From: Rhipicephalus microplus | Taxonomy: Eukaryota > Arthropoda > Arachnida > Ixodida > Ixodidae | Assembly (NCBI RefSeq): GCF_043290135.1 | Contig: NC_134710.1 | Coordinates: 252,390,092 to 252,454,091, forward strand | Direction of reading: 5' to 3' | DNA: 64,000 nucleotides | Shown: piece after piece, positions 9,781 to 21,467 of the stretch | Position numbering within the stretch: the first letter of the stretch is position 1 | How the letters are laid out: each line of letters begins with the position of its first letter | Notes under the pieces: generated by a model | What the model saw: the letters and a program-made list of their open reading frames with translations, nothing else | Told to the model about the DNA's origin: nothing | Database searches by the model: none | Program-made: the position numbers and the translations under genes

Positions 9781-12662
9781 AACGAGATACGTGCACGATT
9801 CCAGTCCCTCGGCAACGTTGATAACTATTAGTGCTAAGTGGAGAATTGCGGTAATAGACAGATGTCTGTCCGACCAACGTGTACGGCCCAATGAAGCGAC
9901 TTATGATTTTGTCGCATAGGCCGGGGACGCGCAGTGGAGTTCATAAAAGACCTTCGTCACTAAGGGAAAAACTCACAACACGGCGAGACGAGTCGTAACG
10001 AGCTTTTTGAGTGTCTTGAGAGATACCGGTGTTAACGCGAGTCAGGTGACTGAAGTGTGTGTGACTAGATAAAGAGTGTTCACAGAAAAGAGTCGTTGAG
10101 GGTGCAGAGCCGAATGGAAAGAGACGTACAGAGCGAAACTTGGCGACCATGGACGAAAAAAAAATAGAGAAAATCAGGTAGTGCGTAAAGGAGCAGTAAT
10201 ATAAGCGAATGTCTCGATGGGTAGAATCGCACCCAAGTTCGAGTGGGTGGGGTGAATGTACATGGTGATCATGTCTGATAGGGTCCGATGAAAGCGTTCA
10301 ATCCATCCGTTGGTCTACGGGTGGTAGCTAAAAGAGGTTTTGTGAACAGGGTTCGAGGCACGCAAAACTTTCTCGACAATAGAAGAGAGAAACGTTTTGC
10401 CACGATCGCTCATGAGAATGCGTGAAGCTACAAGGTGAAAAAACATTTGTCGAAGAAAGACATCGCCGACCTCAGTCACAGTCCCAGATGGTATAGAAGC
10501 TGTTTCTGCGTAGCAGTTAAGGTGGTCGACGGCCGTCACAATCCAGCGATGCCTACTGAATTATATAGGAAAAGGGCTACACAAGTCGATTCCAATGACT
10601 TCAAAACGCGAGGCGCGACAAGGAACAGGTTGCATTAAGACAGCTGGAGCAGTTGTCGGTCGTTTTCGTCTTTGGCAGTGGACATAGTAGGCGACGCATT
10701 TAGTGACGGCTGAAGAGAGGCCTGTCCAAAAACAACGTCTTCGTATTTTGTCATAAGTCTTAAGATATCCTAGATGAGTGGTGATTGTTCATCATGAAAG
10801 GCTTTCAGAACTTCACGTTGCAGGGAACGTGGAATGTTCGGTACCCAATTGTTGCCATTCGTGTGGTAAATGTAGCGGTATAAAGCACCAGCTACAAGCT
10901 AAAATTGTTTGTCAGCGGAACCTGTCATTTGGAGTAGTAGTAGAGCTGGTCAAGTAATCAACATTGGTACGGCAGTATGGGCCAACACGTTGTTGTGAAG
11001 CAAAAACGGATAGAGTGCCAGGTGATAAACTTAGCGCTGCAATATGTGAGGTTCTGTCGTTTTGGAGTATCGATGGGCAAAGGACAGTGCGATGGAACAT
11101 CAGCTTCTTGATGTTTCTTCTCAGATCTGTAGCCGACATCGAAATCGTACTCCTGCAAGCGAAGTACTCAGCCACCGAGTCGACACAATAAGTTTTTCTG
11201 CGATGAAAGCCAGCTTAAGGCGTCATGGTCAGTAACGAAGGTAAAATGACGACCGCGAAGATATGATCGGAATCTTTGCACTGCCCAAATAACAGCATGG
11301 CCCTCCTTCTCGGTGATATTGTAGTTCTTTTCTGCAGTGGTAAGAACACGACTTGCATCAGCTACGATGCTTTCGCGTGAGTTTTTGTCACGCTAAGAGA
11401 GCACCACACCTAGACAATGACCACTCACCTCGGTGTGAATGATGGTGGGTGCGGTTGAATCAAAGTGGCACAGTACCGAATCCGACGTGAGCGCTTGCCT
11501 CAATGCCGTGAAAGCGCTTTCGCAGTCTTCGTACAAAACGATGGGGACGTTCCTTGCGAGGAGGGATGAAGCGGAGATGCAAGTTCCACGACACCACGTA
11601 TGAAGCGCCGGAAGTAAGAAGCTAACCCAAGAAAGCTGCGCAGAACCTTTTGACGTAGTGGACGAGGAAAATTGAGAATGGCGGCAAGCTTTTCGGAGTC
11701 TGGCCGCATTTATTCTTTACTGACGAGGTGGCCGAGAACTTTGATTGTCTTGCTAGCAAAGGTACAGTTTTTGATGTTAGGCTGTGAACCGGCTTTTGCA
11801 AGACATTGTAAACTTCGTCATGACGTCGTACATGCTGCGAGAACGTAGATTAAAACACTACTATGTCATCGAGATAGCACAGACACGTTTTCAATTTCAA
11901 ACCTCGCAATACGCATTCTATCATGAGTTCGAAGGCGGAGGCGCAATGCAGATTGCAATAGGCATCACATGTTGCTCGTGTTGTCCTCTTTGGTTGCCAT
12001 GCCTCGGCTTTCGTCTGTTTCTTCTAGCACCTTCGCGCTCGCGCTGCAGCCCTTATAACCATCACATTAAACTTGTTAAACACTTCTGGCAAACTCAGCC
12101 TTGTCAGACTCCGACATTGGTCTCTGCCAGTAGCCTTACTCAGGGTCGAATCTAGAGAAAGTACTCGGCGTCCTGCAATTAATCCAGTGAATTATCGATC
12201 CGAGGAAGAGGATAAACATGCTTGCGCGTTATTTTGTTTTGCGCACGGTATTCGATGCAGAAACTCTTTGTCGAATCTTTTTTTGGAACGAGAACAACAG
12301 GGGTTAACCTGGGACTTGAGGAAGAACGTATCATGTTGTGTCGTAGCATGTCTTCGATGATCTTGCGTTCTCCTTGAGAAACCCGAAATGGACGCCGATA
12401 TACGAGAGGCATCAGTCTGTATGTTGTGAGTACCGCTGGTAGCCATGCTGAGGACGGGTGAGTTCATGTCAAATAGAGAACGGTGTCTATTCAACAGGAC
12501 GAGCAAATCTTCTGTTTGAGCAGGTGTGAAGCAAGTGCTTATGGTTGCCGAGTGATGCCTGGAAGAGGCATTCAATGGCAGTGTTTGTGTCTTTGGGACA
12601 ACGTTCGTTATGGTTGTTATTCGGAAGAGTAACGATCGAAACAGGCCCACCTTCGACCGCAC
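9781..12662 (-). mobile_element. Ty3/gypsy pol relic, copy 3 (inverted, retains RT)
   Basis: Read leftwards from 12662. A PR-RT linker is followed by RT N-terminal sequence (RPFRVSQGERKIIEDML, 12412-12340, then YPLPRIDNSLD). The RT catalytic YLDD box is near 11860-11875, preceded by CVLRGLKLKTCLC. The connection domain (EKLAAILNFPRPLR) is at 11700-11640 and RNase H is at about 11480-11100 (VTDHDAL). A recognisable HHCC region (FHDEQSP ... CQRRK) is near 10800-10660. The integrase core (VDHLNCYAETASIPSGT) is at 10530-10440, and HPQTNGWIERFHRT at 10325-10270 keeps the catalytic Glu. Multiple stops and frameshifts are present. It is the fullest pol of the three copies and shows what copies 1 and 2 have lost. 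Confidence 0.88.
11966..12146. other. Non-gypsy segment replacing the RT palm of copy 3
   Basis: RT sequence is recognisable up to about 12147 (..LPRIDNSLD.LQDAEYF) and again below about 11966 (VMPIAICIAPPP, equivalent to the VMPFGLCNAP motif). The 180 bp between do not translate into the expected RT block. They contain TTATAACC and Cys/Leu-rich frames on the other strand. This is an insertion or substitution of unknown origin, and its boundaries are approximate. Confidence 0.4.
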
Positions 12663-13345
12663 AAGATACTGTTCATTTCGCCTGTTCTAAAGCTCTTGCT
12701 GCTAAAGCCGCGTAAACCATTATGACATCCTCAACAATAAAGGCGGTCCTTCCTATACACGAAGTTTGATTGAATCCAAAATCCCCTCAGTTTCCCTTCG
12801 AGATGACACCTTCACAGGCCGGCACAGGTATGGGGCAATGGGAATAGAAGGCATGGGTTTCAGATGGCAAGCGGGGTCGAAAAAAATGGCAATGTGACTC
12901 GTTCGACTCTCCTCCCCTGACCCGCACCCGAACCAACGCAACGTGCAGCCGACCGAGAAACTCAAGGTACAAGTGATGCGCACGAATTAACGCGGGCATT
13001 AAGAAAAGTTGGGTCTTCAAAACTCACAGGTAAGTCCAGTTGACACAGATGGTTGCGACACTTGAGAAGGCTGTCACAGAGAGGAGGGGAAGCACAAAGT
13101 CATCGCTCCGAAGAGTCGACTAGGAACATTGGGATCACAGCACGCGTGTTGCGGCAACTAGTGCGCCAATCTTTGTGTTCGTCAAGAGGTTGGTGGCGTC
13201 GAAGTTGCGGGCGGCGTGCTCATCGAACTCTTGAAGACGGCGGCAGCAGCCAGCAGATGCGATGAAGCACGTGCTGTCTGCGTCATCGTCGAGCGCGTAG
13301 TGACGACGAACACAACCGGTTCAGAAGAGGACAACCTTGATTTAA
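12663..13345 (+). repeat. Third copy of part of the composite spacer
   Basis: Collinear with 6400-7095 and 61150-61835 in the same (+) orientation, including the segment around GATGACACCTTCACAGGC (12803-12820). It directly follows the inverted gypsy copy 3, so the spacer is present on both outer sides of the palindromic composite but in direct orientation. Confidence 0.65.
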
Positions 13346-13374
13346 ATGGCAACGTTCTGTAAGTGTACTGTATG

Positions 13375-13660
13375 GTTCCCCGAGGCAACATGAAGACGCA
13401 ACCTATATGTTTCCCAAATCTAACGATTTCGCCGCCGCTTTCATGTTACCTCAAGGCGTCATCCTGTATGTTTCCCATCTGTGACCATCCTGTATGCCTC
13501 CCAAATGTGGCAATTTGGCCGCCGCTTTTATGTTGCTTCAAAATGTACGTCCTCTATGTTTCCAATTTGTGACCGCTTTTTATATCTCCCAGCAGTCGCA
13601 ATTGGGCCGCCGCTTTTATGTGGCCTCTAAGTCTCCGTCCTGGACGTGTCCTGTAAGTAG
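13375..13660 (+). repeat. Degenerate minisatellite, about three units
   Basis: Three diverged units recur at about 100-bp spacing, each containing the core CCGCCGCTTTYATGT (near 13430, 13518, 13607) preceded by a TGTTTCCCAAAT-like segment. They are visible by eye on the plus strand. No coding potential is recognised. Confidence 0.55.
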
Positions 13661-13699
13661 CCACCTTTCATGCAGAACAGAAATTAGGCCCGTTGCACT

Positions 13700-14460
13700 G
13701 TCTGCATGGTGCGGCATAATACGGCTGCTGTAATTGAAATATACATGGACATGTATATGGAAGTCTGTAAAAGTATTGATTTATTATCATTTACACTACA
13801 GTTCAGAGCCTTTTACAAACAGTATTCAAACAGGTAATGTACAATTGTCGGCGGCTGAAGAAAGATAAAATTAACAGATCAGCCTTAACCCTATGAAGCT
13901 TAAGCACATCATTAACATCTTAAAGGTTTTAATTTTTCATCATCTTTCTAGGTAATAAATAGTACATGCATTTCCCTAAAACACACTTTTCGCAACAGTA
14001 ACTTCTGATCACAAGGCAAATTTCAAGGCATTCAAAACACTATTGGCTACTTCGTTAGGCTCTGTCACCCGAATTAGCCATTTTCATGTACAATATGCAA
14101 AGTATATCATGGGGAATTCTTGGGGTTTACAGGCTAATAACAAACGTATGCAGCTTTACACCCTATAAAAGATGGAACAATCATAACTTCACAACTAACT
14201 CACAATGCATGAGACAGTAAATAAATATTGCGAAAATTTAGGAATGGGATAAACATTATAAGCACACACTACACAGATTTGCTAAAGAACGTGTGCATGC
14301 TAAAATAATTACATATTACAGTAAATTAGGAATGTGACAAACAGAGCATCAAAGCACTAGAAAAGATGCCTGGTTGGCACATACCGCTCTACTTAACCTG
14401 CATCATTGGACGCAAGACTACATCTCACAACTAGTATACTAGTCACATAACCTTCAACTG
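13700..14460. other. No gene recognised
   Basis: AT-rich sequence with no domain-bearing frame and no recognised repeat. Confidence 0.45.
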
Positions 14461-14612
14461 CAGAACTGGAAGCCGCAGAATCAAACCCTGGCTGTGGCCG
14501 CTATTTCGATCAAATAAAGAAATGGTTGAGACCTGTCTGCTTAGGCATGGGTGTACTTGAAAGTACCACAGGTGGTCAAAATTTCTGAAGCCCGTCACTA
14601 CGGCTTCCCCGA
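14461..14612 (+). mobile_element. Degenerate SINE fragment
   Basis: It contains a B-box-like GAATCAAACCCTGGC, followed by a decayed match to the SINE body seen at 7570-7811, including a GGTGTACTTGAAAGTACC-like and GCCCGTCACTACGG segment. It is older and more diverged than the other copies. Confidence 0.45.
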
Positions 14613-14619
14613 TAATTAA

Positions 14620-15475
14620 AGACCGGAACTTTAGGCAAAATGCCTATTTTTTTCTGGAGCCCGTTTCGTGCCTTTCTCACATATAAACACAAACTAAGGA
14701 ATGGAAAATATTTTGATAACATATATATTGTGCCTATAAGGGCCTATTTCGAGCTTCGTGCCTATATGAGTTTTCAAGTGCCTAAAAGTTCTTTCATGTT
14801 CTTCGCGAAAACGTTTTGCTTAAATTAGCGTTTCATATGAAGGAAAACAAGAAGCACTTCATGTCGCTATATTAACGACAACACATGCATAGAGCGCTAG
14901 TATTTTTTTTTTTTCGTTGATGGCTTTACCTACTGGTAAAGTGCGATTATGGTTTGACGTAAGGGCAACACGCGCATACACTGTGTTATATCGGCGAAAA
15001 CAGATGATAAGTCGATGCACTTCCATTGTCATCGTACATCTAAACTCATAAAGTACTAGGCCACAAGTACGCTTCACTAACTTCAGTGGACGTCGAGCAT
15101 TCTTTTCGCATAAAAGCGAAATACTGAATGAAAACAAGCACGATTCAAAGCAGAAAACTGAGATAATGGTGGTTTGTGACTATTTTCATAGCCTTTCTCA
15201 CAATGTTGAATTACCTCAGCTTTCACCCAAATCTGTTCGAATGACTGCACATCTTGCTATTCCTTTTCGTGTAAAATATAAACTTAGCTTTTCTAAAGCA
15301 CTGAATTCACCTGCTCTGTTTGTTGGAAGTAAAATAATTTTCCTCAGCACGCTACTTAATCAGTGCCTATATATGCCTAAATGATAGTTTTTAACGCCTC
15401 TTTTTGTATAAATGGCAGTTTTTAGAGCCTATTATAGACGCTAAAGATTTTTTTGTGCCTATAAAGTTACGGTCT
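14620..15475. mobile_element. Non-autonomous DNA transposon with TIRs (hAT-like, tentative)
   Basis: The terminal inverted repeats are GACCGGAACTTTAGGCA at 14621-14637 and, on the minus strand, GACCGTAACTTTATAGGCA (15474 down to 15456). Seven GCCTAT motifs cluster in the subterminal regions in the same orientation: 14642, 14732, 14742, 14760, 15365, 15427 and 15457. This resembles transposase-binding subterminal repeats. No transposase is encoded. GATAATTA and GATAATCA near the two ends could be a slightly offset 8-bp target duplication, as in hAT elements, but the fit is imprecise. The superfamily is therefore tentative. Confidence 0.6.
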
Positions 15476-16560
15476 CTACTGATAATCATATTGTGCTTTT
15501 AACACACACTTAGAAAATACTGTTCTAATTACACTTCACAAAAAATAAAGCAACCACATATTTATATGTAGTAAGAAAAATTCACCCCCCTCCTTCAACC
15601 CATAGACTCAAGTTACAAAATTCCGGAATGACTTCTATCAGTTATCATTAACAATGTTCACCTAACATTCCCATGGCATCAATTAATTATGACATGCAAC
15701 GTTGGTGCGCAACTTACTCAGTAGATATTGAGAAAACTAAATATGGATTAAAAAGTTTAGTAGGTAGCACTGACACATTCAAAATGTGCTTTGTAGAACT
15801 GAGATTCAGCTTCAAGAGAAAAAAAAACACTTTCCAGATAAGTTGTGTCCAGGGGGACACAAGGAAAAAAACAATCCTCTCAGTTGCCCCATCAACTAAG
15901 AATATTGAAATTTTAGTAACTGAAACAAGCGGGTATGTCTGCATTAGAAAGTTGGAGGCAGGGCTGTTTTTACACAGTCCTACTTCGAAAAAGTTTTGAA
16001 CATGTTTATGTTTCTAGATATCCCGTTCTAATCTTTTACTTTGCTTTTCATGATTACACATGCAAGGCAGTGAGGATCAGCAAAATATTACTCCATGCAT
16101 GGTGGGACGAGCAGACAGTTCTTGCTTTCGCCAGCCAAAAGTAAAAGGGCAGCCATTATTATAATGTTAACCCATGCCTTTGACTTATGGTCAGATTAAA
16201 AGCAGCAATCGCATCACGGAGTCTGTACTAGTTCTCACTGTCCTGCATACATAGTGATGCAAGCCGCAACTAAACTTTCCAGCAGGATATCTGAGCACAA
16301 GCATGCTAGAATTCTTACAAGTCAAGTTGTGTAGAAATGTGACTCGCTGAAATATTTCACACATACGTGACTGCCTGAGGCAGTCACCAAAAAGTTCATT
16401 AAATATTCTTACTCAACGGCACCGCTGACAATGATAATTATTGTCTCACGTTGCGCCCCCTTGGATACATTGCTGTCTGCAAAGAAGGCTTTTACTCAGA
16501 TAACTCACAGTGCGGACTTCTTTTTAAGGAAAAACAAGAAAATTTAATTTGAACATCTTG
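15476..16560. other. No gene recognised
   Basis: AT-rich DNA. Open frames near 15670-16140 have low complexity and no recognisable domain. Confidence 0.45.
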
Positions 16561-16613
16561 AACATGCCTGCTCCTTGAATACAGCTACCAGGGGGTTCTG
16601 TGAAGTTCCCTTT

Positions 16614-16736
16614 TCAGAGAAAACAGAAAGCAGGTAGAGCTGCTGTGCACCAGCACCCAAGATTTCCACGAACCAGCATTGATGACAGGCTAGTTAGAAC
16701 GTCTTCAACACTCTTCATACGGCGAGCATGCATAAG
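16614..16736 (-). CDS. Candidate terminal exon of an unknown gene
   Basis: On the minus strand a strong acceptor-like context precedes 16736: a run of Ts, then TTTCCATCGCAG. A 40-codon frame beginning LMHARRMKSVEDVLTSLSS then ends in a TGA at 16616-16614. An ATTAAA-type poly(A) variant lies about 70 nt further on. The codon composition is plausible, but no family is recognised and no upstream exon could be linked. It could be chance. Confidence 0.22.
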   Translation of the reverse strand, partial: LMHARRMKSVEDVLTSLSSMLVRGNLGCWCTAALPAFCFL

Positions 16737-16759
16737 CTGCGATGGAAACAAAAAAAAAA

Positions 16760-18649
16760 AACAATTTAGTCAATTGTACCGGGTAGTAAAGCTTAATTTG
16801 GCAGTTTTTTTAGAATGATCAGGAGCAATGTGTTTTAAAAAAGCAGTATGTACAAAAACCGGACATGTTACAAGACAAACTACCTCAATGATTTTAGTTA
16901 ACACAGCCGCAACATTAAAAAAGAATATGCAATTTTCATATTACAAGTATTTCACAAATACACTTGAATAGCGCTCCTGCAAGGTGCGTTTACATGCCAA
17001 TTTAGTGATATGACAGCTCATACATCACGGTATGCACTTTTAACAAGTATCCATTGCAGGTAACATATAAAATAATACCTGAATTTTATTTTGAACACAG
17101 CTATTATAGCTTTCTTCCGGCGGCCTATATTGTGACGATTATACCTGTATTGTCAGAAATTGGTGTCACTAGATTACTATTATTTGCTGCTAAATTATGA
17201 CCATTAGTTTCAATAATTCTGCTTGGCTAAATAGGCAGTACCCCACACATAGTGCTTATCACAGTCTGTGTAATGAATGTATCAAAAAAGTTGAAATGCC
17301 AAGACATACAAGGCATCCATATTTAACTACATACCATCCCAACAAAGCACGTAAGCTTCTGCAACAATCTCCAGTAAGCAGGATCCTGGAAGCTATTGGC
17401 CGGGATTTAGCAATACACAATAAACATTATATGAGACTAATTTTCGACATATATTTGCTTCAATGCAAACAGCTTAGGAACATTCAAGTCTATGTTCATG
17501 ATTATCAGATAAATACACTGTCCATTTTACATTTTAATATCAACACTTGCATGCCTTATGCATGAGTATTGTGATGCATAACATTATCACGAGTTTTGAG
17601 TGATAAATAAAAACTTCGTTTCTACAACCACCAGACATCCCTTCTATAACTGTAGCGCATGGCTAGGGAATTTACTTAAGCTTGTCATCTGATGTGAAAG
17701 CAATTAAAACAACGCGCTGGCCACAATTGAAAGCAAATAAAAGCATGGCGTTTTGGCCTCTGTACTGGAGCCTTGCTCACAAGTGACAAACGTGCTTTTA
17801 TTCGTGGTCAGTGTATGGTTTTAAATTGTTTTCATGTCTGTTCCTGATCAGATGATTTAAAGCTTATCATCCATTAGAAAACTTTTTTGGAGGTGGTGGT
17901 CTAAACTGTTCTTGTTATTTGTACATCTAAAAGTGTTTTACAAAGTTCGAACACCAAGGTCGCGCGAGGAGTACAGAATATTCATTAAACCAAAACAAAG
18001 GAACGAAATCCAAGCATTGTGAAAACAAGCTGAATAAACTTTCTGTTGCTTTCTACGTCGTCCTCAACTTAAGCTGAACCATCTTTGTAAGTCTCCAGGT
18101 TTCCGCTCTGTAGCTAAGTACCGGCTAGATGGAGCTGTTATATACCTTTCTCTTGAGGGATAGTGGCAATCTACCTGTCATGATTTGACAATGCTTGCCA
18201 AATGTTCTCTACTACCCCATTCTTACTCTTCTAGTTACTTCAGTCTCGTGGTTCGGCTCCACGGTTATTATCTATCTTTAATCGACATAGTCTTTTACAA
18301 CTTCAAGTGCACACTTACCTATCTCGAAGCGCTGTTTTCTGGAGGTTTTCGTACACTATTTTTGTTTTCTGCACAACATTTCAAGACCTACTTTTCTGCT
18401 TTCCTTGTTTAACTCCGTAATCATGAGTTGCCATCGGTCCCCCATGCATACCTCTAATATGTAGTGAGCGGTAAAGCGGGGCCGGAAAGAACTCATCCAG
18501 TACATGATAATATAGGTCTTTTTTGAGCTACAGAATAAGTATACTTTGGAAAATATGTCAGATAACGAACCGACTCGTATACTTCACGCACTCTTGCACA
18601 TAAGGAGGTGATGCGAAAGTTGTAGGTTGTAGTAGTAGTAGACATACAA
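16760..18649. other. No gene recognised
   Basis: AT-rich DNA without a recognisable frame or repeat. A short GTAGTA-type simple repeat near 18630-18660 marks the outer end of the left LINE copy and of the large inverted duplication. Confidence 0.45.
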
Positions 18650-19990
18650 AGTAGTAGTAGACATAAAAACCAACCCTGAAAATGCGTTGGCTTATATGTC
18701 CGCGAGCCAAACCACAGTATGAAGCTTTTAGCAATGTTCATACATGCCCCAGAGATTTTTCCAAATGGTCCGATCATTGACAACACCATTTTTATACTAG
18801 AAAATCTGTGCATAAAACGCTAGGTCATCCGCGTACGCCAATACTTTTACCTCATTGTCATAAGCACTGTAATGACGGACGTTGTTATTTATTTACACTT
18901 AAGCACACACTCTCCAAGTAAAGGTCAAAAAGCATTGGCGACAATGAACAGCCTTATTTCAAAGATGAGGTGAGAAACTTGGGTTTTGAAAGATAGCCAT
19001 TAACAATTAAGGGGGTAAAACGCTCATTGTAGCATAGTTTCACAGCTTTACATATTGTGGAGCCATTGTTGGCTTGTTCTAAAACATAATGCAGAAAATA
19101 ATGGCAAACCCGTTCAAAAGCTTTCGCTAAGTATACTTGTAGTATTGCCACTAATCATGTGATTGTGAACAATGTTCAATATTGTCCGAGAAATGTGTAT
19201 ATTATTCTGTATTTAGCGACTTTCTAGACCACCTGTCTGATGGGCACCAATATGTGGTGACATTGCAAAAAAAAGTCTGTTTGAAAGTACCTTTGCAAAA
19301 ATTTTGTAGTCAACGTTGCACAATGTGATCAATCTATAGTCATCATCGGGACGGAGATTTTCTCCATCTCAGCAGTTTGTGATTGGGACAGTATTGTTTT
19401 AGGTAAAACAGCGAGGAATTGTGTCCACATTCAATGTCAGCATGAAAATGTCAAGCAGTGCAGGGCCCAGGACTGATTATATTGTTGTGTAAAACTTGTT
19501 GTATATTCCTACAGAACCTGGCTTTTTCGACAGCGGCAACTGTTCAATGGCAAGTTCTATTTTTTGTATACTGAATTGCCCAATGTTAGATTACCATTCT
19601 TCGTCAGTTAGAATAGTCACAAATGACAAAATCTGCGTCACGCCATCTTTGTTTTCGTTTTGAGAAGAGGCGCTGAACAAATCTTTTAGTAAGTTTCAAG
19701 TTCTGACATAATTACACTGCAAAAATTGACCAATATTTTTCCCGAAAAAAACTCTGGTACGAACTTGATTTTAGCGTTGCGATATTCATCGAGTAAGCCT
19801 CGACGTGTGGGCGCCTCTGACGGCAAAATACGAGTATTGCGGGATCGAACACAGGCACCTCTGTAAATTAAAGCATCATGCCTCTGGAGGGCGTTTTTTT
19901 TTTTTTTGTTAGCAATTTCGGCTGTATAGCGAACCGGGGCCTGACACTCATAGTCATATAGCCATTCCGGGGCTTGTGACTTGTTCACAA
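18650..19990 (-). mobile_element. L1-like non-LTR retrotransposon relic (LINE E), left arm
   Basis: Read leftwards. About 19990-19690 is the region between endonuclease and RT, with RHDALIYRGACVRSRNTRIL. About 19150-18955 is RT with LAKAFERVCHYFLHYVLE (the AFDxV motif). About 18850-18820 is the AYADD catalytic box. About 18770-18690 is GPFGKISGACMNIAKS. Stops and frameshifts are frequent. It is the inverted-duplication partner of LINE F (55216-56868), with which it shares the same upstream repeat and flank. The two are therefore copies of one insertion. Confidence 0.75.
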
Positions 19991-20450
19991 ACTTGTCCTG
20001 GGCACGCTGGATGTCGGAAAAAGAATCGAGTTACTATGGGTAAGGAAGCGTTTTAGAATAGCAAAAAAAAAACCTAGGCGTCAGACAATGCAATATGCGT
20101 AACGAGTCGGTCATCCAATGCCACAGCCCATTACAAAAGCTTGTATTTGATCACCTAATAACTGTGGCGCATACCCACTTTATGCATAAATCCTCGTCCT
20201 CAGTCACTGCATGAAGAATTGGCACAAAAGTATTAGAAAGTGCTTAGCGGATACAACGCTTCATAAATAAATGAGAAAATAGAGCAAAGCGAATGCTGCT
20301 ATGCTACCCAGAATTTATTCTTAGTAATGTCATAGTGGGTATGCAACGAGTGTGCGTAGCAATTACCCAATGAGTGTTTAGAAAAGGCTCTGAAAGCCCG
20401 CTCTTCTTGCTTTCGCTCTTACTTTGCTGCGCCTTGCGTGCAGGCCTGTG
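19991..20450 (-). repeat. Upstream repeat of LINE E (one unit)
   Basis: Inverted homologue of the sequence that occurs twice in tandem at 54221-55215. Diagnostic segments include TTCTAAAACGCTT (minus strand, near 20055) and the AGAGCGGGCTTTC segment near 20400. It may be the 5' UTR of the L1-like element. The left arm holds only one unit. Confidence 0.6.
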
Positions 20451-20884
20451 TTTTTTCTAACAAATAAAATGCGGCCCTAAATTCACAAAACTCCTTCCAG
20501 TATGTACATACGATCACAAGCTGCATAAGCACAACGTTAGAAGGTTCGATGGAGTATAGCAAACAGGAGGAATCAAGGCAGCTGCGTAATTTTCTGTAAA
20601 CAACCTTCCATTATAATCAAACTTGGTGCCTACGCTGCCTATGGATATATATATGTCTTAGATCACGCCTTCAATAAATCGGTTGTCTGCTGGCACCTGC
20701 GTTCGTCTTCCTTCGTGATGAAGCGTTCTTCATGACAATATTCCCAATAACAAGCATTTCATAACAAAATTAGTCCTACATTTATTGTTTTTAGGTGATG
20801 AACATTGATATTGCTAGTTTCAGCTGTGAAATTTCAACTTTTAATTTTGCGAACACAATCCCGTGATTTTTTTTCTTTTTTCAG
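20451..20884. repeat. Non-TE flank of the large inverted duplication (left arm)
   Basis: Collinear in inverted orientation with 53776-54260. Shared landmarks are the reverse complements of ACGCAGCTGCTTTGATGC and TGATATACTCCATCGAACC, plus the CTTCAATAAA..TCGGTT / TCTGCTGGC / GTGATGAAGCGTTCT series near 20670-20730. The match runs through sequence that belongs to no recognised element, which is why I read the whole region as a duplication and not independent insertions. Confidence 0.7.
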
Positions 20885-21103
20885 GTGACGTAAATTAGAG
20901 TTTCTGTATGACTCACTAGATAGAAAGGCTTCTAACAATGTTGAATATAATTGCGCATAGGGATGAAGCAAATGAAGACCGGTTTACGTGCTTGCTGTTA
21001 CGAGCATCTTGATGGAAAACGACGACGCTAAGAGATCCGACCTGTTTGCGTTCCATCTTCGTTACGTCATTCATTCAGCGATACCTGGCGGTAATCAATT
21101 CAC
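20885..21103. other. Left-arm-specific 220 bp
   Basis: Present between GGTGACG (20884) and CACGCTGCATCAG (21103). It is absent from the right arm, where GGTGACGCTGCAGCAC is continuous near 53776-53760. It is either an insertion on the left or a deletion on the right. No feature is recognised. Confidence 0.45.
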
Positions 21104-21229
21104 GCTGCATCAGAGATATTTCGACAGAATTGCGGACCGAGGTTCAACACGTGTTTAATGTTGCCGAGGGCCCGACGGCACAACTGTTTCGGCAGTGGCA
21201 AATCGCGATCGACTATCATCATGGAAGTA
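21104..21229. repeat. Flank of the spastin retrocopy (left arm)
   Basis: Inverted homologue of 53645-53775. It contains GGACCGAGGTTCAACAC and GCCGAGGGCCCGACGG. On the left it runs almost directly into spastin-like sequence at 21240. On the right, LINE B separates it from the spastin copy. Confidence 0.65.
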
Positions 21230-21245
21230 TACGTTTAGTCAGTTC

Positions 21246-21252
21246 ACCGTGG
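21246..21252. repeat. Left target-site duplication of the P-like transposon
   Basis: ACCGTGG directly abuts the left TIR. It is repeated at 23554-23560 directly after the right TIR. The paralogous unoccupied site in the second spastin unit carries it once (23879-23885). Confidence 0.85.
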
Positions 21253-21282
21253 CATAGCCTCCTTTATTTTCTGTGCCCGCGC
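21253..21282 (+). repeat. Left TIR of the P-like transposon
   Basis: Begins CATAGCCTCC and matches the reverse complement of 23524-23553 at 29 of 30 positions. Confidence 0.88.
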
Positions 21283-21467
21283 AGTCAGTCTGCCGGGCCC
21301 GTTCGGCCGCCTCCCGCATCCTCCTCTCTTTTTGCGTCTGCTGTCCGCCAGGGGCGCTCGCATCCCAGAATCGAGTCGGCGCATTCAGCCGCGGCGACGC
21401 ATCTCCAGGAAACCTTTGTTCGTGTCGCATACGTTTACAACACCAATTATTTACGACCAAAACGGTA

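Noticed and set aside
20580..20740. LTR-like end (AATAAA, then a CATGACA end).
   Set aside because: The same stretch occurs inverted at about 53900-54050 as part of the duplicated flank, without LTR boundaries, so there is no evidence of a separate LTR insertion.
21104..21240. LINE 5' UTR fused to spastin in both arms, suggesting LINE-spastin template-switch chimeras.
   Set aside because: The shared sequence continues outwards for hundreds of bases into non-LINE flank in both arms. LINE B is better explained as a later insertion between that flank and spastin on the right.
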